NCBI RefSeq assembly: GCF_964340395.1
Contig: NC_135554.1
Location: 744,001-808,000, forward strand
Length of the DNA: 64,000 bases
Reading direction: 5' to 3'
From: Glandiceps talaboti
Taxonomy: Eukaryota; Hemichordata; Enteropneusta; Spengelidae
Below are positions 1 through 11,205 of the stretch, piece by piece. The stretch's first letter is position 1; each line of letters begins with the position of its first letter. Under the pieces are notes generated by a model. That model was not told the DNA's origin. It made no database searches and worked only from the letters and a program-made list of their open reading frames with translations. The position numbers and the translations under genes were made by a program.

Positions 1-78
<78 letters not shown>
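1..78. repeat. (ATTG)n microsatellite at the left window edge
   Basis: Perfect tetranucleotide repeat of ATTG from the first base to about position 76, about 19 units. It is cut by the window edge, so its full length is unknown. Positions 79-218 hold unique-looking DNA with no recognisable feature. Confidence 0.97.
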
Positions 79-218
79 GAAGACTCAAAGGGCCAAGTGC
101 CCTAAGAATGACAAAATCGATTCTAGGAAAACTGTAATGACGATATTTTATCTCCCTCCCAAGTTAAAGGATGAGTAACTCCATTTCTCTGAAAGCCAGA
201 GAGGAACCTCCTTAACGT

Positions 219-430
219 TTTTTTATTACAAATTTCGGCAGGTTTATTACACATTTTTCTCTGAAATTTATTACAAATATTGGCAATTTTTATTACAATT
301 GTCGTTCACAGTATTTATTACAAATGTCGTCAGTTTATTACAAATATCGGCAATGTATTACAAATGTCGGCAATTTTATTACAAATTTCGTTTTATTACA
401 AATATCGGTAATTATTACAAATGTCGGTTG
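219..430. repeat. Degenerate short tandem repeat (TTTATTACAAATNTCGGCAA-like)
   Basis: The phrase TTTATTACAAAT followed by a TCGGCA-like tail recurs about nine times at irregular spacing of roughly 18-30 bases. It ends immediately before the LINE remnant. The short ORF over this stretch is a by-product of the repeat. Confidence 0.8.
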
Positions 431-439
431 TACATTGCA

Positions 440-2052
440 CCTCAACTCACGGATATAGATATCACTGTAGAGAAAATTAAAAAAGATCCTAAGTAACCTA
501 AACACAGGTAAGTCCTCAGGACCCGATGGGCTTCATCCTAGGATTTTGAAGGAAATTGCTGAACCACTTTCACTTCCACTAGCGTTCATTTTTAAATGCT
601 CAATGGATCACGGTATTAGCCCTTCAGTCTGGAAAACAGCACATATAACACCAATTTTCAAAGGGAGATCGTCATTGTTGTCTTACGTGTATTATCTATA
701 AAGTGATGGAATCCTTAGTACGCGATGAGATACTATCTCACATGCAACAAAATAACCTTCTCCACAACGATCAACACGGATTTCTAAATGGTAGATCTTG
801 TGTAACATAACTATTAGAATCCTTGGATGGTTGGACCGAAATTCTAGACGAAGGTGGCTGTACATGTGTTGATGTGATTTACATGGACTTTATGAAGGCT
901 TTTGATAAGGTTCCTCATCAGCGTTTGCTCCAGAAACTGTCAGCCTGTCACATTGAGGGAAAACTACTAAATTGGATAGAAGCCTTCCTAAGTAATCGTA
1001 GGCAACGTGTCAACGTCAACGGGGAGTTCTCTGATTGGGGAAATGTCTACAGTGGCATTCCACGGGGAAGTGTGTTAGGACCCTTACTATTTGTGATTGT
1101 GATTAATGACATGCCAAACTGTACCGTACCATCTCTACATCAAAACTCTTCGCGGATGATACAGAGATATTCACCAGATCGGATGTTCAAGATGGCCCAA
1201 CAACACTGCAACAGGACTTGAACTCACTACAACAGTGGTCAGATATCTGACTGTTAAAATTTCATCATCAAAAATGTAAGGTTTTGCAGCTAGGACAGAA
1301 TAGTCCACATGCAACTTATACTATGGGATCTGACCAACCAGTTATCCTTGAGCATATTTCAGAAAAGAAAGACCTTGGTGTTACAATAAATTGACTGCAA
1401 ACTATCATTCGATCAACATATATTGCTAAGATTACACAGTCGACTTCTGTGGATCATCCGTAGAACCTTCAACTTTTTGGACAAGGACATCGTTATCTTC
1501 TTATATCGTGGATTGATTAGACCTCACTTAGAATATGCTCATTCAGTTTGGACGCTATACAAGGCTCATCAAATTAACACCATCGAGTCTGTGCAACGAC
1601 GTGCCACTAAACTAATACCTGGACTACATAAATTAACATATCCTGAAAGACTTCGTTCACTTGAACTTCCGACGTTAACTTACAGACGAGTCAGAGGTGA
1701 CATGGTTGAAGTTTACAAACTAACTCATGGATACCAGCCAGGTTACTCGAGGTCACCCATATAAATTAAAGAAACTAAATACACCCTCACTGGAAATTCG
1801 ACGTCATTTTTTCTCAAATCGAGTCTTTCAACCATGGAACAGCTTACCAGACAATTTAGTAAATGCACCAACTATAAACTCTTTCAAGTCAAGATTCGAC
1901 AGACATTGGGGTGCAAAGCCGTTTCTCTATGAATGTTCTATTGATCCATACTTCCAATACCGTCGCACAGGAAAATATGCACTGGACTGATTTCACTATG
2001 TAACATTCTATGGAACTATGAACAGGTCATTGACCTACAACATATGTGTAAT
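440..2052 (+). pseudogene. CR1/L2-like (Jockey superfamily) LINE remnant, RT to 3' end
   Basis: Broken non-LTR retrotransposon on the plus strand. The RT finger region (SSGPDGLHPRILKEIAEP) is readable around 511-570. After an in-frame stop near 808, the palm reads MDFMKAFDKVPHQRLL and SGIPRGSVLGPLLF (823-1221). The catalytic FADD motif is present at 1149-1160 but lies in another frame, so there is a frameshift before it. The C-terminal domain (SVQRRATKLIPGL, RVRGDMVEVYKLTHG) occupies 1423-1764. A further frameshift leads to TRGHPYKLKKL and the typical end motif PWNSLPDNLVNAPTINSFKS (1742-1990). A 60-base 3'UTR then runs into a trinucleotide tail. At least one stop and three frameshifts mean it is dead. 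The clade is judged from motif style; Crack or Rex1-like elements are alternatives. Confidence 0.85.
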
Positions 2053-2075
2053 ATGATGATGACGATGACGATGAC

Positions 2076-2107
<32 letters not shown>

Positions 2108-2156
2108 CGATGACGATGATGATGATTATGATGACGATGATGATGATGATGATGAC
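2053..2156. repeat. (ATG/ACG)n trinucleotide tract, probable LINE tail
   Basis: Interspersed GATGAT and GACGAT units directly follow the LINE 3' end. CR1/L2-type LINEs commonly end in short 3' microsatellites, so this may be the element's tail, later expanded. Confidence 0.85.
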
Positions 2157-2231
2157 ATACATAACCTATAACGTACAATTGTAACAAATTGGGGGGTTAC
2201 CTCTTCTGTTAATGTAACCCTCCTTCAATGT

Positions 2232-2350
<119 letters not shown>

Positions 2351-3298
2351 TACACGAGATCGACTTGGACTTTTAGGGAATTAGCTCAGACTACACACAA
2401 TTAATGTTCATGGTTAACCTGGATCATTTGGAAGTGGCCACGGAGCAGATCGAAGCTCCTTGTCTAGGCCGTCTCTTCCAAAGACCGAATCCATAATTTT
2501 ATTATTCCATTAAATTCTTATAAACATAAAATATACAATACTCAAATGATTGGGTGATAAAGTAATCAGCACCATAAATGACTAAAACGGAAGTATTGCC
2601 GTCGCCTTAATTCAATGCAAATGATATTGGCAAATGTGAAAACTAGCCAAACAATGTGATCACGTCATTGTTCTTCCAACTGTCTGTAATCAGTCATTAT
2701 TTGACATCAACGATATTTTAATAACTTAATGTTGTCATCGCAGAAGAATACTATTCGCGAAATGCAAACATTTGTTCTAAGTATTAATTCATGACAGCTG
2801 AGAGTTCACGGTGACCTCGCAAAACATCAAAACTTAGCGAATATTAAAAAGTTGTATTCTCTCATCCGTAACACAATCTAATAGCGTGTACAATACACAT
2901 CACAGTTGTCTGTGTGCACATACAGAACACACACTACTCTCACGCACTGGGTTCGAACATAGGGGCGTGTAATGTTTCATAGATTCTTGTTTTCCAGGTC
3001 TACAGACTAAATATAACAACATTTTGATTATATATTCCTACCAGTAAGGAGAAATATTTGTACTAGTGTAGAGATTGATACATTTGTAGCAGCAGGATTC
3101 GTACGATATTTTCCTAAGAAAGGACAATCTAAGCAATAATACGTGCCCCTGTGGAGTCGAACACATAAAATATAACCCAGATAACCCAGCGTCTGTACTA
3201 TCTCCTCAAATGCATCTGATCAAGGGCGCGAGAAAACAATTCGAGTGAAATCCGAAAATGATTATCATAAAGAACAAGTTTATTTATTTTTTTACAAC
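2351..3298. other. No recognisable feature
   Basis: AT-rich sequence without a meaningful ORF, tandem structure or family motif that I could recognise on either strand. Confidence 0.6.
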
Positions 3299-3525
3299 AG
3301 GGAGTGTCCAGATTTTTCGAGTCTTCCGGGGGTGGGTCCTGAGGATTTTCAGGGGCCCATCAATTTTACCCAGGAAAAATTAGGGGGAGGGGGCTAAACA
3401 AAAATTTCACAACTTTCTATTGTCATGGAAAATGGAAAAAAAAACATTATCATTTAATGCAACATAAATCGACCTGCAATTCTGCCACTTCTCAAAGTAA
3501 AGGATGTGCATATGGCAAGCCATTC
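3299..3525 (+). repeat. Dispersed repeat copy, pair member 1 (GGGAGTGTCCAGATTTT start)
   Basis: Starts GGGAGTGTCCAGATTTT and continues through a G-rich tract, CAAAAATTTCACAA, TCATGGAAAA, ATTTAATGCAACATAAATC and CTGCAATTCTG to AGGATGTGCA. The same ordered landmarks recur at 4110-4300, so these are two diverged direct copies of one family. No coding potential. Confidence 0.75.
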
Positions 3526-3829
3526 AGTATGGCAAGCTGTTCAGGCCAAAAGTATTATTTTATTTTAGCTATAGTATTTTATATTTTTCGTAGTTGCAAA
3601 CTAATTTTAGCCGTTTAGGTGTTGTTTTTCGATGGAATCCACACTTTTATTCCATGTTAACATTATTTAATTCAAACAAGTTTTTATTTGAGATTATTGT
3701 TTTATTTTTCGTCAAACCAGAATTTTTTTAAAGGATGATATATAACTGAAAGTCAAAATATGTTTTTTGTTGAAGTTTTTTTATTTTTCAACTTTTTTTC
3801 AACTTTGTTTTCAACCAACTTTTTTGGGG

Positions 3830-3923
3830 GGCCGAGTCTGCTGACAGGCGCCGGTCACGAGCACGTCGTGCTCGTACCGGCGCCTGTCACGAGTACATCA
3901 TGCTCGTGACAGGCGTGACCTTT
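3830..3923. repeat. GC-rich palindromic repeat (GGCGCCGG...CCGGCGCC)
   Basis: An imperfect palindrome pairs GGCGCCGGTCACGAGCACG with CGTGCTCGTACCGGCGCC. Further partly complementary copies of CACGAGTACATCATGCTCGTG and ACAGGCG follow. The opening 32 bases, GGCCGAGTCTGCTGACAGGC onward, recur at 5915-5946. It could form a strong cruciform or RNA hairpin. Its origin is unknown. Confidence 0.8.
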
Positions 3924-4109
3924 GACATCCATTACGACGTGTTTTGGCGTCAAATACACCATGTACACGTTCTTATTACCTTCGAAATTGATCGCTCAAA
4001 CATTATATCAGTTCTCAAAACTGTTAATTTACGTGTGATAGTATCTGTTTTCCGCGTACACACTTGTACACCGTCACGTTAAGGTTATGACCGCATGTAT
4101 GATGTATTA

Positions 4110-4300
4110 GGGAGTGTCCAGATTTTACTTCGGGGGGGGGGGGGGCATCAATTTTTCACTGGAATAATTGGGGGGGGGGGCAAACAAAAATTTCACAATT
4201 TTCTAGTGGGAGTCATGGAAAAAATCATGATTATTTAATGCAACATAAATCAACTGCAATTCTGGCACTTCTTAAAGTAACTTGTCCGTGAGGATGTGCA
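4110..4300 (+). repeat. Dispersed repeat copy, pair member 2
   Basis: Second copy of the family at 3299-3525, with GGGAGTGTCCAGATTTTAC, two poly-G tracts (about 14 and 11 G), the CAAAAATTTCACAATTTTCT block and AATGCAACATAAATC. It runs into the next repeat block (4355-4800), so the two may be parts of a single longer element. Confidence 0.75.
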
Positions 4301-4354
4301 AGACTTGTTTCATCACAATCAGAGGTATTGGTGAATTATTGGTGTCTGTCAACT

Positions 4355-4800
4355 TTTTATATTTTCATCATCTTCTCCAAAAGTGAGTCAGAATACTTCG
4401 ATATTTGGTGTGCATGTTCCCTGGGGGGAGGCTATTCAGATTTGTTCATGCCAAGTTGATCTGTGCCATTTTCAATTTTTTATGATTTTTTTTCAAAAAA
4501 TGATATTTTCATCATCTCCTCATATACTACTTGTCAGATTGCTTTGATATCTGGTGTGTTGATTCGCAGAGGGTAGCTTACTCAGATTTGTTAATTTCAA
4601 GTCAGCACATCTTCTTTTCTATTTTTTATGATTTTTTTTGGTAATTTAACAAAAAAATTAATATGTTAATAAGCATTGTGACCGACGCCATATTGGAAAT
4701 CAGTCCACAAGACTTGAAGTAAACTGCCACTTTTCAAAAGACACTATTGACGTCAAACAAGCAATGTAATATGTGCTATAGTCATAATTCTATGCATTGT
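4355..4800 (+). repeat. Dispersed repeat, inverted partner of 18425-18885
   Basis: Landmarks in order: ATATTTTCATCATCTTCT, CAGAATACTTCGATATTTGG, GTTCCCTGGGG, AGGCTATTCAGATTTGT, TTATGATTTTTTTTCAAAA, GGTAGCTTACTCAGATTTGT, CGCCATATTGGAAATCAGTC, AAACTGCCACTTTTC and ATGTAATATGTGCTATAGTC. Reverse complements of all of them occur in the same order near 18.4-18.9 kb. It is a non-coding interspersed family of at least 450 bp. Confidence 0.8.
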
Positions 4801-4867
4801 GCACCCAAATGACAAGTGTTTGTTCGAAACAGGGTTGTAAACTTCAAATCCAAATTCTGCAACCCTT

Positions 4868-5278
4868 CTACATAATCAGCCAGTCCGCAATATCCTCATT
4901 TGCATACAATCTATCCTCCAGATAGCGACCGTTACACTTTGAATGGCTGCTCACGGGCCTTATTTTTGGGTATTTGCACCTCGCCACAACTTTCACTACA
5001 GTCCACCATTTTAGATATTGTAAACGCCTAAACCTCAACTGACATCTCTTCTTTTGTGCCAGCAAAATAAATTTTGGCATTAAATTTAGGAATACCAATT
5101 TTCCAACGAATTCGTGACGCATACTTGAGGCCCTGAAATTTCGACCTGGTTTTTCGCTCATAGTTTCCTCAATACAGACCAGAAAGTTTACAAATTTCAC
5201 AAAAAGGTGGATTTTTATGTGTTTTAAATAACCATGGAAAGTAAATTTAGTAGGATCGTTGTGTAACGGTCCGTTCAA
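4868..5278 (-). other. Unassigned 136-codon open frame, probably not a gene
   Basis: Longest open frame in the 4.8-5.5 kb gap. The predicted peptide is basic, with a hydrophobic stretch near residues 24-35, and shows no motif I recognise. It directly adjoins a dispersed repeat, has no splice-site or homology support, and could be chance or part of an unknown repeat. The rest of 4801-5574 is featureless. Confidence 0.15.
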
Positions 5279-5574
5279 GAATTTTCGGTAGAAAATGACT
5301 GATTAGACCCGGAAGTTGAAGCTGGCCTCGTTTGACCAGGCGATTTTCCATGGGAGTTCTTGGTACTCACTAAAATCACACTTCAGACCCACTATAAAAG
5401 TTTGATGTTTTCAGATAACATGTAACTTGTGATTAATTCTATATTGTCGTGCAATTTGGAGTGACAGTGAACTAGAATGAAGACAACTCGCGTAAGCAAG
5501 GCAAGGCATGCCTAGGCCATAGGTGTGCGGCAGTACGTACAGTGAATCGACCAAACTTTGTTTATTGGCCGACA

Positions 5575-5623
5575 GTTTACATGTAAACACAGATAACTAG
5601 TGTTAGTTATCTGTGATGTAAAC
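5575..5623. repeat. 49-bp near-perfect palindrome
   Basis: Nested arms: outer GTTTACAT pairs with ATGTAAAC, inner CACAGATAACTA pairs with TAGTTATCTGTG, around a 4-base GTGT loop. A few unpaired bases separate the arms on the left. It could form a cruciform, or be the end of a foldback element. No coding content. Confidence 0.85.
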
Positions 5624-5914
5624 GACATGAACATGTCTTGCCATTTCCAAAATGCAAATATTTGGCAAGTAAAAATAATTAAAATAATTACAACTTTAAT
5701 TTGGTTTCAGACTTTGCATTATGTTTTGCGTATCTTTCCACGTTTTACATGAAAATCCAAAAAGGTTCTCTCTAGTCACTGATGTCAGTGATCATACCGG
5801 GACTGCTTTGAGTACGAGCGAGGTGAAACATGTTGAGGTATTTTTGTTGAGAATTATAAATATTGCAAAATGTCAAGTACAAGGTTTAAATACAATGGAA
5901 TGATGAAAAAGAAT

Positions 5915-5946
5915 TGGCCGAGTCTGCTGACAGGCGCCGGTCACAA
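5915..5946 (+). repeat. Second copy of the 32-bp GC-rich repeat start
   Basis: Nearly identical (one base different) to 3830-3861, starting GGCCGAGTCTGCTGACAGG. The two direct copies bracket a 2.1-kb stretch. Here the palindromic second half is absent, so the copy is either a fragment or the right boundary of an insertion. Confidence 0.75.
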
Positions 5947-6172
5947 GACATGCCGTAAATTTAAATATTAGACGATGTTATGTCTACTACAAGTTGAATG
6001 TTGTTGACAATTAAGCTTATGGACAATGTTTTTGGTAACTTTGTTAGAAAATTGAAATTCGAATTGCCTCAAAATTATTTTAGATCCCTAGTTTATTTCA
6101 TTCATTATTAACATTTTCCAGGGTTAAAGCTGTAAGACACTGGAATTATTTATATCCAACCTCAAAAATCCT

Positions 6173-6175
<3 letters not shown>

Positions 6176-6205
<30 letters not shown>
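6176..6205. repeat. (GT)n microsatellite
   Basis: Fifteen GT units. The flanking stretches 5947-6175 and 6206-6674 are AT-rich with no supported feature. Confidence 0.95.
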
Positions 6206-6206
<1 letters not shown>

Positions 6207-6674
6207 ATTTCCCAGTCATTATTTTTCTGAGATTTTGTGTAATTTTCATAACAGTAAATTTTTTAAATGGTGAGTATGGTATAAAAGTACAATATTTTAC
6301 CAACTTTCTGTGTAAAATGTGTTTTATAGTGAGACATCATATGAAACCACTAACCACTTTATTACATCGCTACCAAAATAAAAACTAAAAAGAACAGCGG
6401 AGCTATTCTGACCGATAGGTCGCTTGTTGCCATATGTACACAATGTTAATTTTCTCATTTGCTTATAATCTTTTACGCGCACAGCTTTTCTTTTTTTTTC
6501 TTGTGTGTTTCTCAATGTGGACAACAAGGAAATATTGGTTGTTCAGTAGTAACTTGTGATAGATTTTGTTCTGTTAATGATTCCAAAAAACAATGAAAAC
6601 AACATATTGCATTCTTAATATTGAGCTCGAGGTATCGTTCATCAAATTTCATTTGATGACCTCATATTTTTTTT

Positions 6675-7385
6675 AAATACCGCCAATGCCATTGTAGCAC
6701 AACTTTAGTTTTTAAAAAAGTTTATCCATATGCTAGTCCATGCTAACAATAGGTGTTCATTTGCTGAATGACTATCCAGTTGCCTATCCAACCATGTTGC
6801 TATCTTTGTGATATCCACGATCATTTGGCTGTTGTTATCAGCGTGGTCATGTTGCTAGATATATTTGCATACATTTTTTAATGTGTTTTTTCTCGTGTAT
6901 GAATTCCTGAATATTATCTTTGCAACATACGTGATCATTTGGCTCTTGGTATGAGCGTGGTCTTGTTGCTAGGCACATTTGCATACATTTTAAAATGTTT
7001 ATTCATTTGTCTATTAATCCTCGTTATCTTTGCAATATATGTGATAATTTGGCTGTTGCTATGGGCGTGGTCTTGTTGCTAGGTACATTTGCATACATTT
7101 TTTGAATGTTTATTCATTTGTCTACCAGATGTTATTTGACCAAAATATACTGCCATTCAGTTGTTGCTAAGGGCATGGTCATGGTTGCTAGGGCCAATTA
7201 TGTCAAAATACTTTGAAGAAATCTACAGAATAACACTTCTAGAAACATCTCACCAAGTTTCAGTCTCATTGACCAAGTACATTTGTACACCTAATTTGCA
7301 TATTACTGATGAGATCGTTTATGCTTAATATTTCTTACTCTATACACCCACAGATGCATCCCTGTTAAATTTCAGCCCAATCTGT
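6675..7385 (+). repeat. Dispersed family A, copy 1 (3'-truncated)
   Basis: Begins near CCATTGTAGCACAACT and contains three degenerate internal units built on TTGCTATGGGCGTGGTC, TTGTTGCTAG, ATTTGCATACATTTTTT and GAATGTTTATTCATTTG. A tail region with CCTAATTTGCATATTACTG follows. The CA/GA-rich end seen in other copies is missing, and the 49-bp minisatellite begins shortly after. No ORF. Non-autonomous element of unknown class. Confidence 0.75.
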
Positions 7386-7412
7386 TATGTCCAGTTCTAC
7401 AATAAGCTTGAG

Positions 7413-7725
7413 GTCAGGAGGGTTTCAGGACAGAACACATCCACACAGCACATAGGACAAAGTCTGGGGGGTTTCAGGACAGAACACATCCACACAACAC
7501 ATAGGATGAAGTCAGGAGGGTTTCAGGACAGAACACATCCACACAACACATAGGACAAAGTCTGGAGGGTTTCAGGACAGAACACATCCACACAGCACAT
7601 AGGACAAAGTCTGGAGGGTTTCAGGACAGAACACATCCACACAACACATAGGATGAAGTCAGGAGGGTTTCAGGACAGAACACATCCACACAACACATAG
7701 TATGAAGTCAGGATGATTTCAGGAA
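7413..7725. repeat. 49-bp minisatellite, about 6.4 copies
   Basis: Unit begins GTCTGGAGGGTTTCAGGACA, continues GAACACATCCACACAACACA and ends TAGGACAAA. Units start at 7413, 7462, 7511, 7560, 7609, 7658 and 7707 (partial). Two variants (GTCAGG...ATGAA and GTCTGG...ACAAA) alternate in blocks. Confidence 0.95.
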
Positions 7726-8218
7726 ATCTCTCAAAGGTGTCTATGTTGTTCTATGCCCGGTACTGCAATGACGAGCGAAATGAACATGCAATATCATGTG
7801 GCTGAGTTAACGTTATCACAGCTGAAAGCTACATTGCATTGATTGATTGACTGTCTTTCTGGAAAATGGCTCTAAGTCGGCTAAATTCGATCAAATCCCA
7901 AAGCAAATTGACATACATATGTAAGTCATAGTTTATTATCCATTTATTAAGTTTGAAAGAAATTGGTCAATGAATATCCAGGAAATGGCTCCGGACAGAC
8001 AGATGGATGGACAGAGCCCAATCTATAAGCCCTCCCCGGACTATTTCCAGTGGGGACTCATTATGAAAACACTGGCAATATGGGGGTAGACACTTGAATA
8101 TAGTCTCTATGTAAACCTAGCAATATGGGGTAGACACTTGAATGTAAACTGCATGTACTTACATTTTTTAGGTATGTGGTAATCATGATTGTTCACTACA
8201 AATGTGACTGTCATTAAG
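7726..8218. other. No gene; short internal duplication only
   Basis: Contains GGGGTAGACACTTGAAT twice (about 8084 and 8120), a phrase that recurs at 12790. It also includes GACAGACAGATGGATGGACAGAGCCCAATC followed by AAGCCCTCCCCGGACTATTTCCAG near 7994-8050, resembling a diverged end of family B (see 17075-17770). Otherwise featureless. Confidence 0.5.
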
Positions 8219-9280
8219 TAAAAATAGTGCAAATGGCATTGTAGCACAACTGTACAGTTTATAAAAAAAAATGTTTATCCACATGTTGATCCATGCTAAG
8301 CACAGGTGTTCATTGGCTTAATGACTATCCAGTTGCCTAACCAACCAAGTTGTTATCGTTGCAATATTGGCAAACAATTGACTGTTGCTATGGCGTGGTC
8401 ATGTTGCTAGACATATTTGCATAGTTATTTACATTCTTCGAATGTTTGTTCACTTGACTATGAATCCCTAATGTTATCTTTGCAATATTCCTGATCATTT
8501 GCCTGTTGCTATGGGTGTGGTCTTGTTGCTAGGCACATTTACATACATTTTTTTGAATGTTGCTGGCAAATGTACATATATTTTTTGAATGTTTATTCAA
8601 TTGTCTATTAATCCCTCATCATTGTGAAATACACCACCCTTTGGCTGTTGCTATGGGCGTGGTCATGGTTGCTAGGGATATTTGCATACATTTTTTGAAT
8701 GCTTACTCACTTGCCTACCAGATGATGTTGATATTTAACCAAAATATACTGCCATTTGGTTGTTGCTAATGGTGTGGACATGGTTGCTAAGGCCAATTGT
8801 ATTAAAATGTTTGCAAGGAAATCTACAGTATAACACTTCAAAAAACATATCACCAAGTTTCAGTATCATTGACAGCACTTTTTGAGATACAAATTGCTGA
8901 CAAAAATTCATATTTTTACACCTAATTTGCATATTACTGTGAGAATCATCATGTCATTAACAAATCTTAACATACTCTCCCCACCAGTTAAGTTTTTTGA
9001 CCAAAAATCACATTTTTGACCGAAAACGCATATCTCTGATGCAATCATTTTCATTTGAACAATTTTCCAACTCGACACCCAAAGTAACATGGCCACCAAA
9101 TAGCAATCGGTCCAGCAGTTTTTGACTTTAAGTTGTTTACACATACATCCACACACACACACACACACACACACACAGGCAGACAGACAGACATACATAC
9201 ATACATACATACATACATACAGACAGACAGACAGACACTTTGCCATGCCTATAGCACTCCTCAACCTTATGATATGGGCT
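8219..9280 (+). repeat. Dispersed family A, copy 2 (complete)
   Basis: Runs from GTGCAAATGGCATTGTAGCACAACT to the end block CACTTTGCCATGCCTATAGCACTCCTCAACCTTAT. Four internal units carry the TTGCTATGGGYGTGGTC / TTGCTAGG / TTTGCATACATTTTTTGAATG pattern. A CACA/CAGA/CATA-rich tract at 9148-9236 precedes the end block. Reading frames here are low-complexity by-products. Confidence 0.8.
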
Positions 9281-9529
9281 CCAAAAAGTAATACATGTGT
9301 ATGTTTATCTGATACTGTATTATCTATAGACATGATCTAAAAGAAATAGGCAAAACATAATTGCTACAAAGTGTCTGCAATATGCTAGTAATGGCTTAAA
9401 CTTGATGGTCTACCCTGTAGGTCAATGATCACTCATACACGAAAACTAACCTGTCTATGTATTCAGGATTTTGAGTTATGCAGTATTACTATTATAGTGA
9501 TTTATTACAAACATGGCTGCCATTCAGTA

Positions 9530-10385
9530 TTAAAAGTGCAAATGGCGTTGTAGCTCAACTGTTGACAGTACACTATTATTTTCTGTAATGATTATATGGT
9601 CTTGTTGCTAGACATATTTGCATACATTCTTTAAAGATTTATTCTAATGCCTACCCATCCATGGTGTTATATCTGCAATATACACCATCATTTAATGTGG
9701 CTATGAGAATGGTCTTGTTACTTATACTAGGCATATTTACATACAATTTTGGAATGTTTATTCATTTGCCATCCCATCACCATCATTTTGGCATTATATA
9801 TCATTGTTTAGCTGTTGCTATGGGCATAGTCTAGTTGCTATGGCATTTACATATTTCAACATTTTTTAGCCCTAATTTGCATATTGCTAATTGGTCATCA
9901 TGTAATAAATATCACTTGATCTGTACATCATAAGAAACATCCCTGTGAAGTTTCAACCAAATCAGCATAGTTCTTTTGGAATTACTGATTTTTTTTTACC
10001 TAAATGACACATTTTTATCCCTAATTTGCATATTACATATGGGATCATCATGTCATGAACAATACCCAATCTACACAACTATGACAAAGTTCTCACCAAT
10101 TTCACACCAACCTGCCCAAGAGTTTTTGAGTTAAAATTTTCTGAGCAAAAATCACATTTTGACCCGAATCACACACCGGTGGTAGGATCATTTGATTTAA
10201 ACAATTTCCCAACTAGACACCAAAGGTAATATACCCACCAAATATCATGGCAATCAGTCGGGCAGTTTTTACTTGAAGTTGTTTACACACACACAGACAG
10301 AGAGAGAGAGAGACACACACACACAGACAGACAGACACTTTGCGATGCCTGTAACACTACTGAACCTTATCAGTATTGCTAAAAA
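9530..10385 (+). repeat. Dispersed family A, copy 3
   Basis: Starts AAAAGTGCAAATGGCGTTGTAGCTCAACTGTT and ends in a CACA/GAGA/CAGA tract (10292-10337) followed by CACTTTGCGATGCCTGTAACACTACTGAACCTTATC. It has fewer internal units than copy 2. The block CCTAATTTGCATATT occurs twice. Confidence 0.8.
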
Positions 10386-10460
10386 TTACATGTCTTGAGC
10401 ACTAAAAATAATTCTTGTGTATACTTGTGTTCACTATTACTTGTAAACATGATTTAAAAG

Positions 10461-11120
10461 AAATTAACAATATGTAAATACTACAATGTGTCTGTGATAG
10501 GCAGGAATTAACAATATGTAAATACTACAATGTGTCTGTGATAGGCAGGAATTAACAATTTGTAAATACTACAATGTGTCTGTGATAGGCAGGAATTAAC
10601 AATATGTAAATACTACAATGTGTCTGTGATAGGCAGGAATTAACAATATGTAAATACTACAATGTGTCTGTGATAAGCAGGATTAACAATTTGTAAATAC
10701 TACAATGTGTCTGTGATAGGCAGGAATTAACAATATGTAAATACTACAATGTGTCTGTGATAGACAGGAATTAACAATATGTAAATACTACAATGTGTTT
10801 GTGATAGGTAGGAATTAACAATATGTAAATACTACAATGTGTCTGTGATAGGCAGGAATTAACAATATGTAAACACTACAATGTGTTTGTGATAGGCAGG
10901 AATTAACAATATGTAAATACTACAATGTGTTTGTGATAGGCAGGAATTAACAATTTGTAAATACTACAATGTGTCTGTGATAGGCAGGAATTAACAATAT
11001 GTAAATACTACAATGTGTCTGTGATAGGTAGGAATTAACAATATGTAAATACTACAATGTGTTTGTGATAGGCAGGAATTAACAATATGTAAATACTACA
11101 ATGTGTCTGTGATAGGCAAG
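10461..11120. repeat. 44-bp minisatellite, about 15 copies
   Basis: Unit GAATTAACAATATGTAAATA then CTACAATGTGTCTGTGATAG then GCAG. Units are highly similar, with scattered variants (ATATG/ATTTG, GTCTG/GTTTG, one 43-bp unit). It ends where the hAT-flanking segment begins. Confidence 0.95.
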
Positions 11121-11205
11121 AATTAGCTTGATTTTGGTAATTGGCACAGGTCACAAAAAGATAACTTGCATCTGATAATATAGGGTAGAGTGTCTTTGTA
11201 TTACA

